DNA of 64,000 bases from Flectobacillus longus (GCF_030056705.1 NZ_JASHIC010000013.1:144117-208116); one strand, 5' to 3'. Shown: positions 43,964 to 53,669, numbered from the stretch's first letter. The notes: generated by a model not told the origin, from the sequence alone. Numbers and translations are program-made.

Positions 43964-46492
43964 CTATCCACAATCCACATCGATGATAATACTGCAACCC
44001 TTATATTCCTTTCCAACCGAGATTACTTCGATTTGTTCAGAGATATAATTTTTCACTGCTTTGAGAGGTAAGTTCTTTTCGAGTTTAATCATAATTTCAT
44101 AAATAAACTGATTACGAACTCGTTCCACAAGCGGTCTTTCTGGACCTAAAACCCTTGCTGCACTGAGTTTTTCCGCGAGTTTAGCCCCTAAATCCTTGGC
44201 TGCTTTGTCGGCCGTTGCATCTTCGGTATGTTTCACAATAATCTTAATCAATCTAGTAAAAGGTGGATAACGAAATGCTTCGCGCTCTGCTATTTCCTGC
44301 GAATACATTCCCTCATAATCACTTTCAATGATTTGCTGTAAAATCGGCTGTTTTGTATTGTTCGTTTGTATTAATACATTTCCTCGAATCGACCTTCTCC
44401 CTGCTCTACCTGCTACTTGGGTCAGCATCTGAAAAGCTTTTTCTGTAGCCCTAAAGTCTGGGAAATTAATCATTTTGTCGGCATCGAAAATGCAGACTAA
44501 ACTCACCTTTTCAAAATCCAACCCTTTCGATACCATCTGCGTACCAACCAAAATATCGACTGCTCCTTTCTCTACTTCATTAATCAAAGTTTGAAAAGCC
44601 GTTTTGGTACGTGTCGTATCTAAGTCCATACGAGCGATTTTGGCTTCGGGGAAAAGTAACTGTAATTCTTCTTCGATTTTTTCAGTACCATAACCCCTCG
44701 TTCGCAATTTGACAGAACCACAAGCTTGACAAGTGCGGTGCATCGACTCATGATAACCACAATAATGGCAACGCAACTCTTGTTCACGATAATGATAGGT
44801 TAAGCTTACATCACAATTTGGACAAGACACTATTGTATCACAGTCATCACACTGAATATAAGGCGAATACCCACGACGGTTTTGAAACAAAATCGTTTGT
44901 TCTTTTTGCTCAAAATTCAGTCGAATGGCATCCAACATCATGTTTGAAAAATCGCCTTTGACCTCCTTATTTTTACGAGCATACTTCACATCAATCAATC
45001 GAATATCGGGTAGTTGGGCATTGCCAAAACGTTGTTTCATCGTTACCAAACCATAGCGACCTGTCAAGGCATTGTAATACGTCTCGATGGCAGGCGTAGC
45101 CGAGCCTAGCAACACTTTGGCTTTTTGCTTATGCGCTATCACCACCGCTACATCACGAGCATGATAACGTGGAGCGGGGTCAAATTGCTTATAAGATGTT
45201 TCATGTTCTTCATCAACGATAATCAGTCCTAAGTTATCGAAAGGTAAAAACACCGCAGAACGTACGCCAATTACAAACTGGAATTTGCCAGAAATAACTC
45301 CTTTCCAAACTTCTACTCGTTCATTATCTGAAAATTTAGAGTGGTATATCCCCATTTTATCTCCAAATACCTTGCGCAAGCGAACTACAATCTGTGTCGT
45401 TAGGGCAATTTCAGGCAATAGATAAAGGACTTGCGAACCACCTGCCAATACTTGCTCAATGAGGTTGATATATACCTCTGTTTTACCACTACCCGTAATT
45501 CCATGCAATAAAACGGTATCTTTTTCTTCGAAAGACTGCATGATTTCTGTCATTGCTCGTTTTTGTGCTTCAGACAATTCAGGCGTTGGAGCTTCCACAA
45601 AGTCAACATCTTCCTCAAATCGACTGACGATTACATCAAATTGTTCAAGAATACCATTTTTCAATAAAGTATTCAAAGAACTATCCGAAATTTCGGCTTT
45701 GGTTAAGGTGCTTTTTTCTAAACCTTTGGCATTGAGTGCTGGAGTGCGCAATACGGGTACATAACGCAAGTATTGCAAAATCACTTCTAGCTGTTTAGGT
45801 GTTTTTTCAAGCTCACCCAACAAGGCTGTCAAATATCCAGCCTCCTCATAAAAGTGGTTGAGACGTACTTTTCGAATGATTTTGGGTGTATATTTTTCTT
45901 TGACTTCCTCAAAAACAATAATGGCTTGCTTTTGTACCAATGCCTTAATGAGATGATAGACATTTTTGACATCAGCAAAACGAGCAAGTTCGTCGTAGGT
46001 AAGCGACTGATGTTTTTTGAGTTCTTCTATAATTACCCCCTCACGCTCTGTCAAAAGTTCTGGGCGGTCAAATTCTGGATTAAATTGAACTTTCGACAAG
46101 CTGGAGATTTTGAGTCCAGATGGCAATGCCACGTTGAGCACCTCGCCCACGTGACACATATAATAATCTGCAATCCATTGAAATAACTCTATTTGTTGTG
46201 GCGTAACCAGAGGTGCATCGTCCAACAATTCAAGAATATATTTGGCTTGGTATTTTTGGGGAGGCTGATGATGTAAACGAGCAATAACAGCAGTTACTAC
46301 TTTAGATTTTCCAAATTGCACAATTACCCTTGCTCCTACCCGAATATGCTGGGCAAAATCACGAGGGACACGGTATGTAAACAAATTTGGCACCGCTACA
46401 GGCACGATTACATCGGCAAAGACGGTGGTTTCCTCTTGGAAATCTAGGGTGTTTTCTTGCAATAACATAATGCAATTTACAGTAAAAATCAT
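43964..46492 (-). CDS. priA: Primosomal protein N' (replication restart helicase)
   Basis: An 842-residue 3'-5' superfamily 2 helicase. The N-terminal 3'BD domain (FADVIVPVAVPNLFTYRVP) binds DNA 3' ends. Helicase motifs include GITGSGKTEVY (Walker A), IIVDEEHE (Walker B), GSATPAIETY and QVAGRAGR. The zinc-binding Cys clusters CDDCDTIVSCPNC and CHYCGYH..CQACG sit between the helicase lobes. It reloads the replication machinery at stalled forks. A second in-frame ATG at 46468 (MLLQENTLDF) could be the real start. It is the only core replication gene in the window. Confidence 0.96.
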   Translation of the reverse strand: MIFTVNCIMLLQENTLDFQEETTVFADVIVPVAVPNLFTYRVPRDFAQHIRVGARVIVQFGKSKVVTAVIARLHHQPPQKYQAKYILELLDDAPLVTPQQIELFQWIADYYMCHVGEVLNVALPSGLKISSLSKVQFNPEFDRPELLTEREGVIIEELKKHQSLTYDELARFADVKNVYHLIKALVQKQAIIVFEEVKEKYTPKIIRKVRLNHFYEEAGYLTALLGELEKTPKQLEVILQYLRYVPVLRTPALNAKGLEKSTLTKAEISDSSLNTLLKNGILEQFDVIVSRFEEDVDFVEAPTPELSEAQKRAMTEIMQSFEEKDTVLLHGITGSGKTEVYINLIEQVLAGGSQVLYLLPEIALTTQIVVRLRKVFGDKMGIYHSKFSDNERVEVWKGVISGKFQFVIGVRSAVFLPFDNLGLIIVDEEHETSYKQFDPAPRYHARDVAVVIAHKQKAKVLLGSATPAIETYYNALTGRYGLVTMKQRFGNAQLPDIRLIDVKYARKNKEVKGDFSNMMLDAIRLNFEQKEQTILFQNRRGYSPYIQCDDCDTIVSCPNCDVSLTYHYREQELRCHYCGYHESMHRTCQACGSVKLRTRGYGTEKIEEELQLLFPEAKIARMDLDTTRTKTAFQTLINEVEKGAVDILVGTQMVSKGLDFEKVSLVCIFDADKMINFPDFRATEKAFQMLTQVAGRAGRRSIRGNVLIQTNNTKQPILQQIIESDYEGMYSQEIAEREAFRYPPFTRLIKIIVKHTEDATADKAAKDLGAKLAEKLSAARVLGPERPLVERVRNQFIYEIMIKLEKNLPLKAVKNYISEQIEVISVGKEYKGCSIIIDVDCG

Positions 46493-46857
46493 TTTGGTCG
46501 GCTCGCCGACTTTCTTAAACTATGCTTTTGCTGTAGATTTGTTTTTTAGAGGGGATAAGGAATAGGGAAAAAGGGGAGAGTTAAGGGCGAAGGCAACAGG
46601 TACAAAGGCACAAAGTGGTTTTAGGGGATAGGGTTGAGGGTTGAGGGGAGGATTTTTTGATTTTAGGTTCAAAGGGGTCAGGCACAGAGGCGTAGAGACG
46701 AAATGCCTTGCGTATCTACAAATAAAAAAATATTCACAATTCACTCATTCAAAATTCACCATTAATCAAAGGTTTGATACGCAAGGCATTGCGTACCTAC
46801 AGATAAAAAAAATTAACAAATCACTAAATAACCATTCACTAAATCGCTCAATAAAAC
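46493..46857. repeat. Intergenic array of dispersed repeats
   Basis: Contains reversed CACAAAG-type repeats (about 46598-46625 and 46678-46692) and two copies of the TAGAGACG..GCGTATCTAC palindrome in opposite orientation, at 46692-46719 and 46776-46800, plus TCACTCA-like runs. No coding potential beyond fortuitous frames. Confidence 0.7.
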
Positions 46858-47481
46858 ATGCTCATCTTTCTCTGTACCATGATTATTAGCTTTATGGGGT
46901 CTCTTCAACCCGGACCGCTCAATATGTCGGTGGTACAATTAAGTCTGCATGATAATCCCAAAGGGGCGTTAAAAATGAATGTAGGTGGATGCATTCCTGA
47001 GTTTGTTTACAGTTTATTGGCGGCAGAAGGATTAGTGATTTTTCAGTACTATCCGTGGTTACTGACCTATTTACAATGGGGAGTGGTGCCATTGCTATTG
47101 ATACTGGCGTATTTTACATGGGTAAGTAAACCTCAAACACATGCGGAAGATTTGGGGAAAACGCCCTCAAAAGCACATTTTTGGAAAGGCTTAATGCTAT
47201 CTATTTTCAATCCACAATTATTGCCATTTTGGATGATTGTATTGATTAATTATCAAACATTTTCTTGGCTAAAAGTACAGACCTATCCACATAAAATTGC
47301 TTTTGCTGTTGGGGCATCTGTCGGAGCTTTTCTGTTAAACTATTTTTACGGTCAACTAGCCTTGAAATACAAAGACCAAATTTTTGCTAAAATCCAACAA
47401 GAAACCGTTCAGAAATGGATGGCATATATTTTTATCATTATGGCTATCGCACAAGGTGGGAAGTTATTGAGTGAGCTGTGA
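46858..47481 (+). CDS. LysE-family amino acid exporter
   Basis: A 207-residue membrane protein with about six hydrophobic segments. The start MLIFLCTMIISFMGSLQPGP and the family motif LQPGPLNMSVVQLSLHDNPKGALKMNVGG identify the LysE/RhtB group, which exports amino acids or related small molecules by proton exchange. The substrate is unknown. It is followed by the tandem-repeat stretch before the ATP-grasp gene on the same strand. Confidence 0.82.
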   Translation: MLIFLCTMIISFMGSLQPGPLNMSVVQLSLHDNPKGALKMNVGGCIPEFVYSLLAAEGLVIFQYYPWLLTYLQWGVVPLLLILAYFTWVSKPQTHAEDLGKTPSKAHFWKGLMLSIFNPQLLPFWMIVLINYQTFSWLKVQTYPHKIAFAVGASVGAFLLNYFYGQLALKYKDQIFAKIQQETVQKWMAYIFIIMAIAQGGKLLSEL

Positions 47482-47579
47482 ATGGTTAATGATGAATGGT
47501 GAGTTGTGAATCATAAAAATAAAACACTAATTATCAATACATTACACCCATACCCATTGTAACTATTCACTAAAAAAAA

Positions 47580-47886
47580 CTAAAACACTTTGTACCTATG
47601 TGCCTGAGTAACTGTTCACTTTACAAAAAACTAAACACACTTTGTGCCTCTGTGCCTGAGTAACTGTTCACTTTACAAATACTAAACACACTTTGTGCCT
47701 CTGTGCCTGAGTAACTGTTCACTTTACAAAAAACTAAACACACTTTGTGCCTCTGTGCCTGAGTAACTGTTCACTTTACAAATACTAAACACACTTTGTG
47801 CCTCTGTGCCTGAGTAACTGTTCACTTTACAAAAAACCAAACACACTTTGTGCCTTTGTGCCTCTGTAACTGTTCACTCATAAAAA
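47580..47886. repeat. Six tandem 51-52 bp repeats upstream of the ATP-grasp gene
   Basis: Units start at 47580, 47631, 47682, 47734, 47785 and 47837. Each holds CTAAACACACTTTGTGCCTC followed by TGTGCCTGAGTAACTGTTCA. Units 2-5 alternate between endings TACAAATA and TACAAAAAA, a higher-order 103-bp period. Units 1 and 6 are the most diverged. The array ends at the next start codon. Confidence 0.9.
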
Positions 47887-48915
47887 ATGACTCATAAAAA
47901 AATACAATGGCCATTATGGCTCATAAAACTTTTTACTTACGAATATTGGACTTGGTGGGCTTTTTATATACCACTCATCCCCTATTGGCTTTATCAGGCT
48001 TTTCGAACAAAATCATTGACCTTTTTTACCAATGCCGACCCGTGCATTGATTATGGTGGTTTTTTTGGAGAATCCAAAATAGATATTCTAAAGCAAATCC
48101 CTGCGCAGTACCTTCCTCAAACGATTTTTATCACCAAAGGATGTTCTTTTGACTTTGTATTAGAGCAAATCAAAATGTTAGAATATCCGCTTATTTGTAA
48201 GCCTAATGTGGGAGAAAGAGGCACAGAAGTAGAAAAAATTGCAGATAAAAAAGCACTCAAAAACTATTTTGACAGCCATCCCATAGACTTTATTATTCAG
48301 GAATATGTCAGCTACGATATTGAGTTAGGCGTATTGTATTATCGTATGCCAAACGAGGAACGGGGCTACGTGAGTTCGGTCGTAAAAAAAGAATTTTTAT
48401 CGGTTATTGGCGATGGAGAATCAAGCATCGAAACTTTGATGCAACAAAGTACTCGCGCACGTTTTCAGTTGGAAACTATGAAAAAGCGTTTGGGAATGGA
48501 TTTTTATAAAATTCCACAGCGTCATGAACGAATTTTGCTAGAACCCATAGGAAATCATTGTAGAGGCACTAAATTCCTGAATGGCAATGAATTAATCAAT
48601 GAGCAATTACATGAAGTTTTTAATAAAATTGCCAAACCTATCGAGGGTTTTCATTACGGTAGATTTGATATGCGTGTACGCTCGATTCAGGATTTGTACA
48701 AAGGGCAATATATCCGAGTGATGGAGCTCAATGGCGTAAGTGCTGAACCTGGTCATATCTACGACCCAGAATATAAACTTATCAAGGCATATAAAGATTT
48801 GGCTTATCACTGGCGTATTATTGCCAATATTTCTATTCAGCAACAAAAGCTAGGAATCAAGCCCGTTCCAACCAAAGTTTTATGGAAAGTTATCAAAGAA
48901 CACTTCAGGAAGTGA
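47887..48915 (+). CDS. ATP-grasp-fold protein, possibly a ligase
   Basis: A 342-residue protein with ATP-grasp features: PLICKPNVGERGTEVEKI (nucleotide-binding Lys and glycine loop), FIIQEYVSYDIELGV, and the metal-binding stretch FHYGRFDMRVRS..RVMELNGVSAEPG. Bacteroidota genomes often label such proteins D-alanine-D-alanine ligase-like. The N terminus has a hydrophobic aromatic stretch (WTWWAFYIPLIPYW), perhaps membrane-attached. The substrates are unknown. The 51-52 bp tandem array reaches its start codon, so its promoter and translation region lie in repeats. Confidence 0.75.
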   Translation: MTHKKIQWPLWLIKLFTYEYWTWWAFYIPLIPYWLYQAFRTKSLTFFTNADPCIDYGGFFGESKIDILKQIPAQYLPQTIFITKGCSFDFVLEQIKMLEYPLICKPNVGERGTEVEKIADKKALKNYFDSHPIDFIIQEYVSYDIELGVLYYRMPNEERGYVSSVVKKEFLSVIGDGESSIETLMQQSTRARFQLETMKKRLGMDFYKIPQRHERILLEPIGNHCRGTKFLNGNELINEQLHEVFNKIAKPIEGFHYGRFDMRVRSIQDLYKGQYIRVMELNGVSAEPGHIYDPEYKLIKAYKDLAYHWRIIANISIQQQKLGIKPVPTKVLWKVIKEHFRK

Positions 48916-49129
48916 TGAGTTGGGCGTTATATTGAGTGAATTGAGATTGAGTGAATGAGTGATTTTTCTTATAATCACTCCCCCAAACTATCGTTTGAAT
49001 CTGCATAAATAACAGGAACAATTAAATTAAGAATATGTCTGTAACACATAATGACTATATCCTTTTGATTATGAACTTGTTCTGATAATAGATATACTGT
49101 TAACTTCTTTTTACTTGAGCGAAAAGTAT

Positions 49130-49816
49130 TTACACAAAATCTATATATTTATACGCTACTCCGTTTGATTGCTTGACCACTTGCATAATACATTGGGTCA
49201 TCAGTGTATTATTGCGATTCATGCGCATATCATTTTGAATATCGCCATTACCGCCATTTTGATGAAAATCTAATAGTACCTCTGCACTTATTCCTGCTGG
49301 ATATTGATTTAATAATTGCTCAAACCAATGTTCTCTTTCATGACGAATTTGGGCATTATACAGCGTTGCCGACGACCAGATATGAGATTCTTGGGCATTT
49401 TTTTCTGCAACAAATAATTGATGACCATCCCATCTAATTTCGGTGAGAAAAAGCTCTTTTTGATGCTCAATCACAATCAAAGTAAAGTTTTCGATACCCT
49501 CAAAAAGATATTCGTTTAAAAAAGAAGTGAGGTTTTGTTTTTCGAAAAAAGCAGGAATAATCGTTCCTCTGCTCTGTCTGTAAGGAGGTTGGTGAATATG
49601 GTTTTCAAATGCCCCATTTAACAAACACAAAGTAAAATTCTCGGAAGTTGCAATCCACGTACCTCCTGCAAGGGCATCTTTGGGCATATAGATATTCGTA
49701 CTTCCAATTTGATATACTTGTGGTGGTATAGCCTTTGGACGAGCATTTGCCTCGTCACGATTATTAGTTAGAATAAAATTTTGGTCCCCTTTCGGCACAA
49801 ATGTCAAAACGCACAT
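49130..49816 (-). CDS. NRDE/TANGO2-family protein
   Basis: A 228-residue protein starting MCVLTFVPKGDQNFILTNNRDE, with the NRDE motif that names the family and Cys2 as the likely N-terminal residue after Met removal. I chose this ATG because the family always starts with MC; a frame 12 codons longer adds no similarity. Further motifs are LAGGTWIATSE and FTLCLLNG. TANGO2-like proteins have been linked to haem or lipid handling in other organisms; here the role is unknown. A DinB-fold gene is just upstream on the same strand. Confidence 0.82.
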   Translation of the reverse strand: MCVLTFVPKGDQNFILTNNRDEANARPKAIPPQVYQIGSTNIYMPKDALAGGTWIATSENFTLCLLNGAFENHIHQPPYRQSRGTIIPAFFEKQNLTSFLNEYLFEGIENFTLIVIEHQKELFLTEIRWDGHQLFVAEKNAQESHIWSSATLYNAQIRHEREHWFEQLLNQYPAGISAEVLLDFHQNGGNGDIQNDMRMNRNNTLMTQCIMQVVKQSNGVAYKYIDFV

Positions 49817-49872
49817 GATTGTAATAGTAGCTTTAGGCGATGGGCAACTCAAAAGCCCTAAGCCTCTGAAAC

Positions 49873-50364
49873 TTATTTTTCTTTGAAACGAATAGTTGAG
49901 TAGGCTACTCCAAAATTTTCAGGAATTTCGATACTCGGAAAAGCCTCATTCAATCCGATTTTAATAATTGCCAAATGATGAATCGTATGCTCAATAAGAT
50001 ATACCAGCTCACGGTTAAAACTCGTCGGAATCTCCAGAAATTCCTCTCCATCATAGCTCGAAGACAAAGACAACACTTTGTCTTCATCCCAGAAAGTGAG
50101 TTTACCAATAATAGCTCCTAGCACCTGTAAGGTAAAGTATCTATCCGTCTCGATTTGAGCTTTTCTTTCTCGGTTATCATAGTTGACCGTTCCAGAAATA
50201 TAGCCTTTGAGTAGGCACTGATAAAACTCCACAATATGGCGTACATGTTGCCCAATAGAGTTATCATGAAGTTGTTTGAGAGGCTTTTTATACTGTTCAT
50301 CACTCATCTGACCAAGCAATTCGGTAAGTTGTGTAAGAACCTCTATATTAATTTGTGGTAACAT
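49873..50364 (-). CDS. DinB-superfamily protein
   Basis: A 163-residue four-helix protein with DinB-like metal histidines in IGQHVRHIVEF and EHTIHHLAI. It lies 57 bases upstream of the TANGO2-like gene on the same strand, so they may be co-transcribed. The sequence is clearly different from the DinB protein at 40337. Function unknown. Confidence 0.75.
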   Translation of the reverse strand: MLPQINIEVLTQLTELLGQMSDEQYKKPLKQLHDNSIGQHVRHIVEFYQCLLKGYISGTVNYDNRERKAQIETDRYFTLQVLGAIIGKLTFWDEDKVLSLSSSYDGEEFLEIPTSFNRELVYLIEHTIHHLAIIKIGLNEAFPSIEIPENFGVAYSTIRFKEK

Positions 50365-50542
50365 TTTTAATAGTTCAGTGACCCTCTGGGCCGTCTAATT
50401 AATCAATTTATCTTTAAAAAGGGATAAGTTAACAGGCACAAAGTGTTTAACCAAATTAGTGAAAACTCTTTCCTGAAATACACTTTGTGCCTTTGTGCCC
50501 GTTGCCTTTGCCCCTAATACCTTTTTGCCTATCCCCTCAAAA
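50365..50542. repeat. Intergenic CTTTGTGCC-type repeats
   Basis: Contains AACAGGCACAAAGTG (about 50431) and CACTTTGTGCCTTTGTGCC (about 50480), opposite orientations of the dispersed repeat, with CCTTTGCCCCTAATACC after it. No gene or clear promoter. Confidence 0.6.
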
Positions 50543-51088
50543 TTACTTCTTCACATTCAATACTATCGAAACTTCTACGTCTTCGCTCATACCTATCGTT
50601 CCACCTCCTACTTGCCAATCTCGACGATTGATGATGGTTGAACCTTTAAAGATAGCGTTTTCTCCTTCATTGATAAAAGAAAACGGAAGACGAATATTTT
50701 TAGTAACACCTTTCATAGTCAGAGCAAAAGTACCCACAAAATTTTCGCCATTGGCTTCAATTTTCAAAGATTTCATGGTAATAGTCGGATATTTGACTAC
50801 TTCAAAAAAGCCCTCCTTTTCTTTCAAATGCCTATTCCTTAAACTATTATCAGTATCTATAGTATTGGTTTCAACCGATCCATAGATAGATGATTGTGCC
50901 AAATGTTCGGGGTCAAAATGGATGGCACCTTGAAAACCTGACATTTTCCCGAATACTTCCGCTCCGAGCATCTTGATTTTGAAGGTAATATTTGAGCTCA
51001 CAGGATGCCAGACTTGCGAATAACTTGTGCCTATACTAATCCATGAAATGATAAAATAAACGAGCAAACGAATCTTGGAAGAAATCAT
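50543..51088 (-). CDS. Periplasmic YceI-like lipid-binding protein
   Basis: A 181-residue protein with a signal peptide (LLVYFIISWISIGTSYSQ). The mature part is a lipocalin-like beta barrel typical of YceI: WHPVSSNITFKIKMLG at the front, FQGAIHFDPEHLAQSS, and the C-terminal GGTIGMSEDVEVSIVLNVKK. YceI proteins bind polyisoprenoid lipids in the periplasm. No dedicated partner gene is adjacent. Confidence 0.85.
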   Translation of the reverse strand: MISSKIRLLVYFIISWISIGTSYSQVWHPVSSNITFKIKMLGAEVFGKMSGFQGAIHFDPEHLAQSSIYGSVETNTIDTDNSLRNRHLKEKEGFFEVVKYPTITMKSLKIEANGENFVGTFALTMKGVTKNIRLPFSFINEGENAIFKGSTIINRRDWQVGGGTIGMSEDVEVSIVLNVKK

Positions 51089-51516
51089 AGTCGTGAATGG
51101 GCTTAAAATACACTACAAGTTAATGAAGAATAGCGAATTGTGTGCAAATAGAACAGGAAGGATTTTTCTGATGGTGGATTTGGGATATTTGATTGGGGAA
51201 TTTTTCTCATTTTCAATGAATTGAGTAGTTTAGTGATTGAACAACAGTATACTATTAATCTGATTACTGGACAAAATGAGAAAGGGGCACTCAGATGTTT
51301 GGACTTCGTCACTTAAGTTTATTAATACAGTTTAAAACTGTCTAAAAAAGTAAGTCCAAGACTTCGTCTTGGACTAGAAACTTCAATTTTGTCCTGTAAT
51401 CAGACTATTAACCAATAACTACTTTTTACCTATTAGTTAAAAAGTAGGCTATACTTCCGAAATCCAATATCAGAAATCCGAAATAAATGATGTGCAATCA
51501 CTTAATCAAAATTCAC
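51089..51516. other. Intergenic region with repeats and a perfect short hairpin
   Basis: Includes a hairpin at 51353-51375 (AGTCCAAGAC/GTCTTGGACT, 10 bp with a 3-base loop), the GTAGGCTATACTTCCGAAAT repeat that also occurs near 2257, and GAAATCC-type runs. The hairpin has no T tract. I see no gene. Confidence 0.6.
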
Positions 51517-52635
51517 TCAATGTAAAGACGGAATTCCTTGGCTTGTAGCTACTGCGATTTTTGAATCGGCGGTACCATAGTACAAAAACCATTGATTTTT
51601 GAAAGATACCATTCCTTCTACAAAACATACGTTATTCACCTGACCTGTCATTTCATAAGGCTTGTTTGGTGTCATAAAGTATTTCTTAGAACGGTCTTTC
51701 AATATAGCTGGGTTACTTGCATCAAATAAAGCCTGACCTGCGCTATAAGTCATATCTGGCAAGGATTTATCGCCAGTTTGACCATTGTTGGCGCTATTAT
51801 ACAGTAGAACAATACCCTTTGTTGTAAACAAAGCATAAGGGCCTGGTTCTACCAATTTGCTATCAAAATATCCTTTTCTTGGTTTTAACACAGACACCAA
51901 TTGCCCTTTCGCATCTTCGACAGGCATCCAACTGAGTAAGTCGGTTGACGTTGCCATAAACAAGTCGGTATCGCCCCAATACATCCAATATTTACCATTG
52001 ATTTTCTTAGCAATCATTTTATCGCCTACCTTGTCAACTACAACTGCTCCTGATTTAGACCAAGTATTATGATGTTTTTGAGCCTTGAATATCAATCCAT
52101 GCTTGGTCCATTTGCGCAAATCCTTCGAGGTAGCCAACATCAATCTGGCAGTTTTCCCGTCGTACGAAGTGTAAGTCATGATATATTGTCCTTGAGCACT
52201 TTCCACAATACGAGGATCCTCGCAACCTCCTTCCCATTCGAGAGATTTTTGGGCATCATTTTCAGGGTAAAAAATAGGTTTTGCTTCTTTTTTAAAATGT
52301 AAACCATCTGAAGAAATAGCTAAGCCCAAACGAGAAGTCCCTGCAAATTTGCCAATTTTATCTTCGGCACGATATACCAAATACACCTTGCCATCGCGCA
52401 CCACAGCCGCAGGGTTAAATACATCTTTTTCTTCCCATTTGACCTCTTTTTTGAGAATAGGGCAAGTAAAAACTTGTTTGTTGGAAGGTGTCAATACAGG
52501 GTTTACTGCATCGACTTTGGTAAATGGTGAAAATTGCCAATTGGCAACGTCAGAAAGAGAAAGAGGTGCATTAAAACTACTTAAACCTACGCCAACCAAG
52601 AGGGTAAGCGATGCCAAACTTATATTATTTTTCAT
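51517..52635 (-). CDS. Secreted glycoside hydrolase/phosphorylase, GH130-like
   Basis: A 372-residue secreted protein (signal peptide MKNNISLASLTLLVGVGLSS) with a five-bladed beta-propeller pattern. It begins the core with VFNPAAVVRDGKVYLVYRAED and carries GGCEDPRIVE, both hallmarks of GH130-type enzymes, which act on beta-mannosides. The residues around EDPR place the catalytic Asp. Distinguishing a phosphorylase from a hydrolase needs structure. It is alone, with a terminator belonging to the upstream operon beyond its start. Confidence 0.78.
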   Translation of the reverse strand: MKNNISLASLTLLVGVGLSSFNAPLSLSDVANWQFSPFTKVDAVNPVLTPSNKQVFTCPILKKEVKWEEKDVFNPAAVVRDGKVYLVYRAEDKIGKFAGTSRLGLAISSDGLHFKKEAKPIFYPENDAQKSLEWEGGCEDPRIVESAQGQYIMTYTSYDGKTARLMLATSKDLRKWTKHGLIFKAQKHHNTWSKSGAVVVDKVGDKMIAKKINGKYWMYWGDTDLFMATSTDLLSWMPVEDAKGQLVSVLKPRKGYFDSKLVEPGPYALFTTKGIVLLYNSANNGQTGDKSLPDMTYSAGQALFDASNPAILKDRSKKYFMTPNKPYEMTGQVNNVCFVEGMVSFKNQWFLYYGTADSKIAVATSQGIPSLH

Positions 52636-52698
52636 AGAAAAGGGGGATTTGAGGAATTGAATTTGACTCGAAATTTACAACAATGCCCCTGTAAAACA

Positions 52699-52727
52699 AT
52701 AAGCCCACCCCTACAGGGCAGGCTTAT
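52699..52727 (-). terminator. Terminator of the bamD-rpoZ-coaBC-DUF4835 run
   Basis: ATAAGCC/GGCTTAT with inner CCCT/AGGG pairing lies 28 bases past the DUF4835 stop. On the minus strand it is followed by ATTGTTTT. Confidence 0.7.
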
Positions 52728-52754
52728 GATATTTTCCAGATTCCAGAAATATGT

Positions 52755-53669
52755 TTATTTGGTCAGCTTACGGTATTGATCAGAATTGAGAGGGTCTAGT
52801 GAAGACAGTAAAGTACTTACTTTTTTACGTTCTTCACTTGGAGCATCGGTATATATATTGATTAACTCTGGCGATTTTGCTTCAAAAATCAAACGACTGA
52901 GCAATTGTCCAGGCTTATTGGCATTGGTCTGCTTGATAGTATTGAGATATACCGTAATTTGTTTTCGAGCCTCTACAGGATTTGTTCCAAAATTGTCCAA
53001 AGCCAAGCGATGATAATTATAATATCCTTCACGAATAGGAAGCAATTGTTGATTTAGTAGATTTTCGGCTAAAAAATAGCGACTTCTTACATCAGTCGAA
53101 GGTGCCCACGAGCCACCTGCATTTTGTGCAAGGTTTACAACATTGAGCAGTTTTTGAGCATATTTATCTCCTCCAAATTTACTAAAAGTATCATAATCAA
53201 AAGTCAAAGCTACGTACGAATAAAAAGCTAAAAGATGCGTCAAATTATCGGTATAGTTGTTGTCATTGTAATACAATGGCGTACCAGATAAGTACTTAAA
53301 ATTAAAGCTTTTATCTACATAATTTAGAATTACGGTTTCGTAGGTTGTACCATACACAGGACGTATTACCTGAAAGCGAGCATTGGCCTCATAATCACCA
53401 CTTGCACTTGCACGTGTAATAATGATATTGAGCGAACATTTGATTTTTTCTTCGGGCAAAAAATTATCATTTGTCCAACGACGGTTATTCATAAACTCTT
53501 GAATCACCGATTGAATCTCGTTGTATATCTGTGTAGCACCACGTTGCTCATTGACCTGAATTTGGTCAGTATTAATAGACACCGCACAGCTCAACTCCTG
53601 CGCCTGTGATGATAAAATACCCAATATTCCCCAAATTCCCATCAAGACAACTCTTCGTAATGATTTCAT
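52755..53669 (-). CDS. DUF4835 secreted protein
   Basis: A 304-residue protein with a signal peptide (RRVVLMGIWGILGILSSQAQ). DUF4835 features: ELSCAVSINTDQIQV, FMNNRRWTNDNFLPEEKIKC, LLAFYSYVALTFDYDTFSKFGG, and a C-terminal SSLDPLNSDQYRKLTK. This family is nearly restricted to Bacteroidota and typically lies next to coaBC, as here (35 bases downstream). It may belong to envelope or gliding-type machinery; the molecular role is unknown. Confidence 0.86.
   Translation of the reverse strand: MKSLRRVVLMGIWGILGILSSQAQELSCAVSINTDQIQVNEQRGATQIYNEIQSVIQEFMNNRRWTNDNFLPEEKIKCSLNIIITRASASGDYEANARFQVIRPVYGTTYETVILNYVDKSFNFKYLSGTPLYYNDNNYTDNLTHLLAFYSYVALTFDYDTFSKFGGDKYAQKLLNVVNLAQNAGGSWAPSTDVRSRYFLAENLLNQQLLPIREGYYNYHRLALDNFGTNPVEARKQITVYLNTIKQTNANKPGQLLSRLIFEAKSPELINIYTDAPSEERKKVSTLLSSLDPLNSDQYRKLTK

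Noticed and set aside
43656..43997. 113-codon minus-strand frame over the start of the DUF1295 gene
   Set aside because: It mostly overlaps the real membrane-protein gene in another frame and shows no domain.
46641..46889. 82-codon frame upstream of the LysE gene
   Set aside because: Made of dispersed-repeat sequence and running into the real gene out of frame.
47580..47886. CRISPR array
   Set aside because: The units are contiguous 51-52 bp repeats without unique spacers, and there are no cas genes.
51103..51312. 69-codon minus-strand frame
   Set aside because: Composed of GAAATCC and TCACTCA-type repeat DNA with no recognisable protein features.
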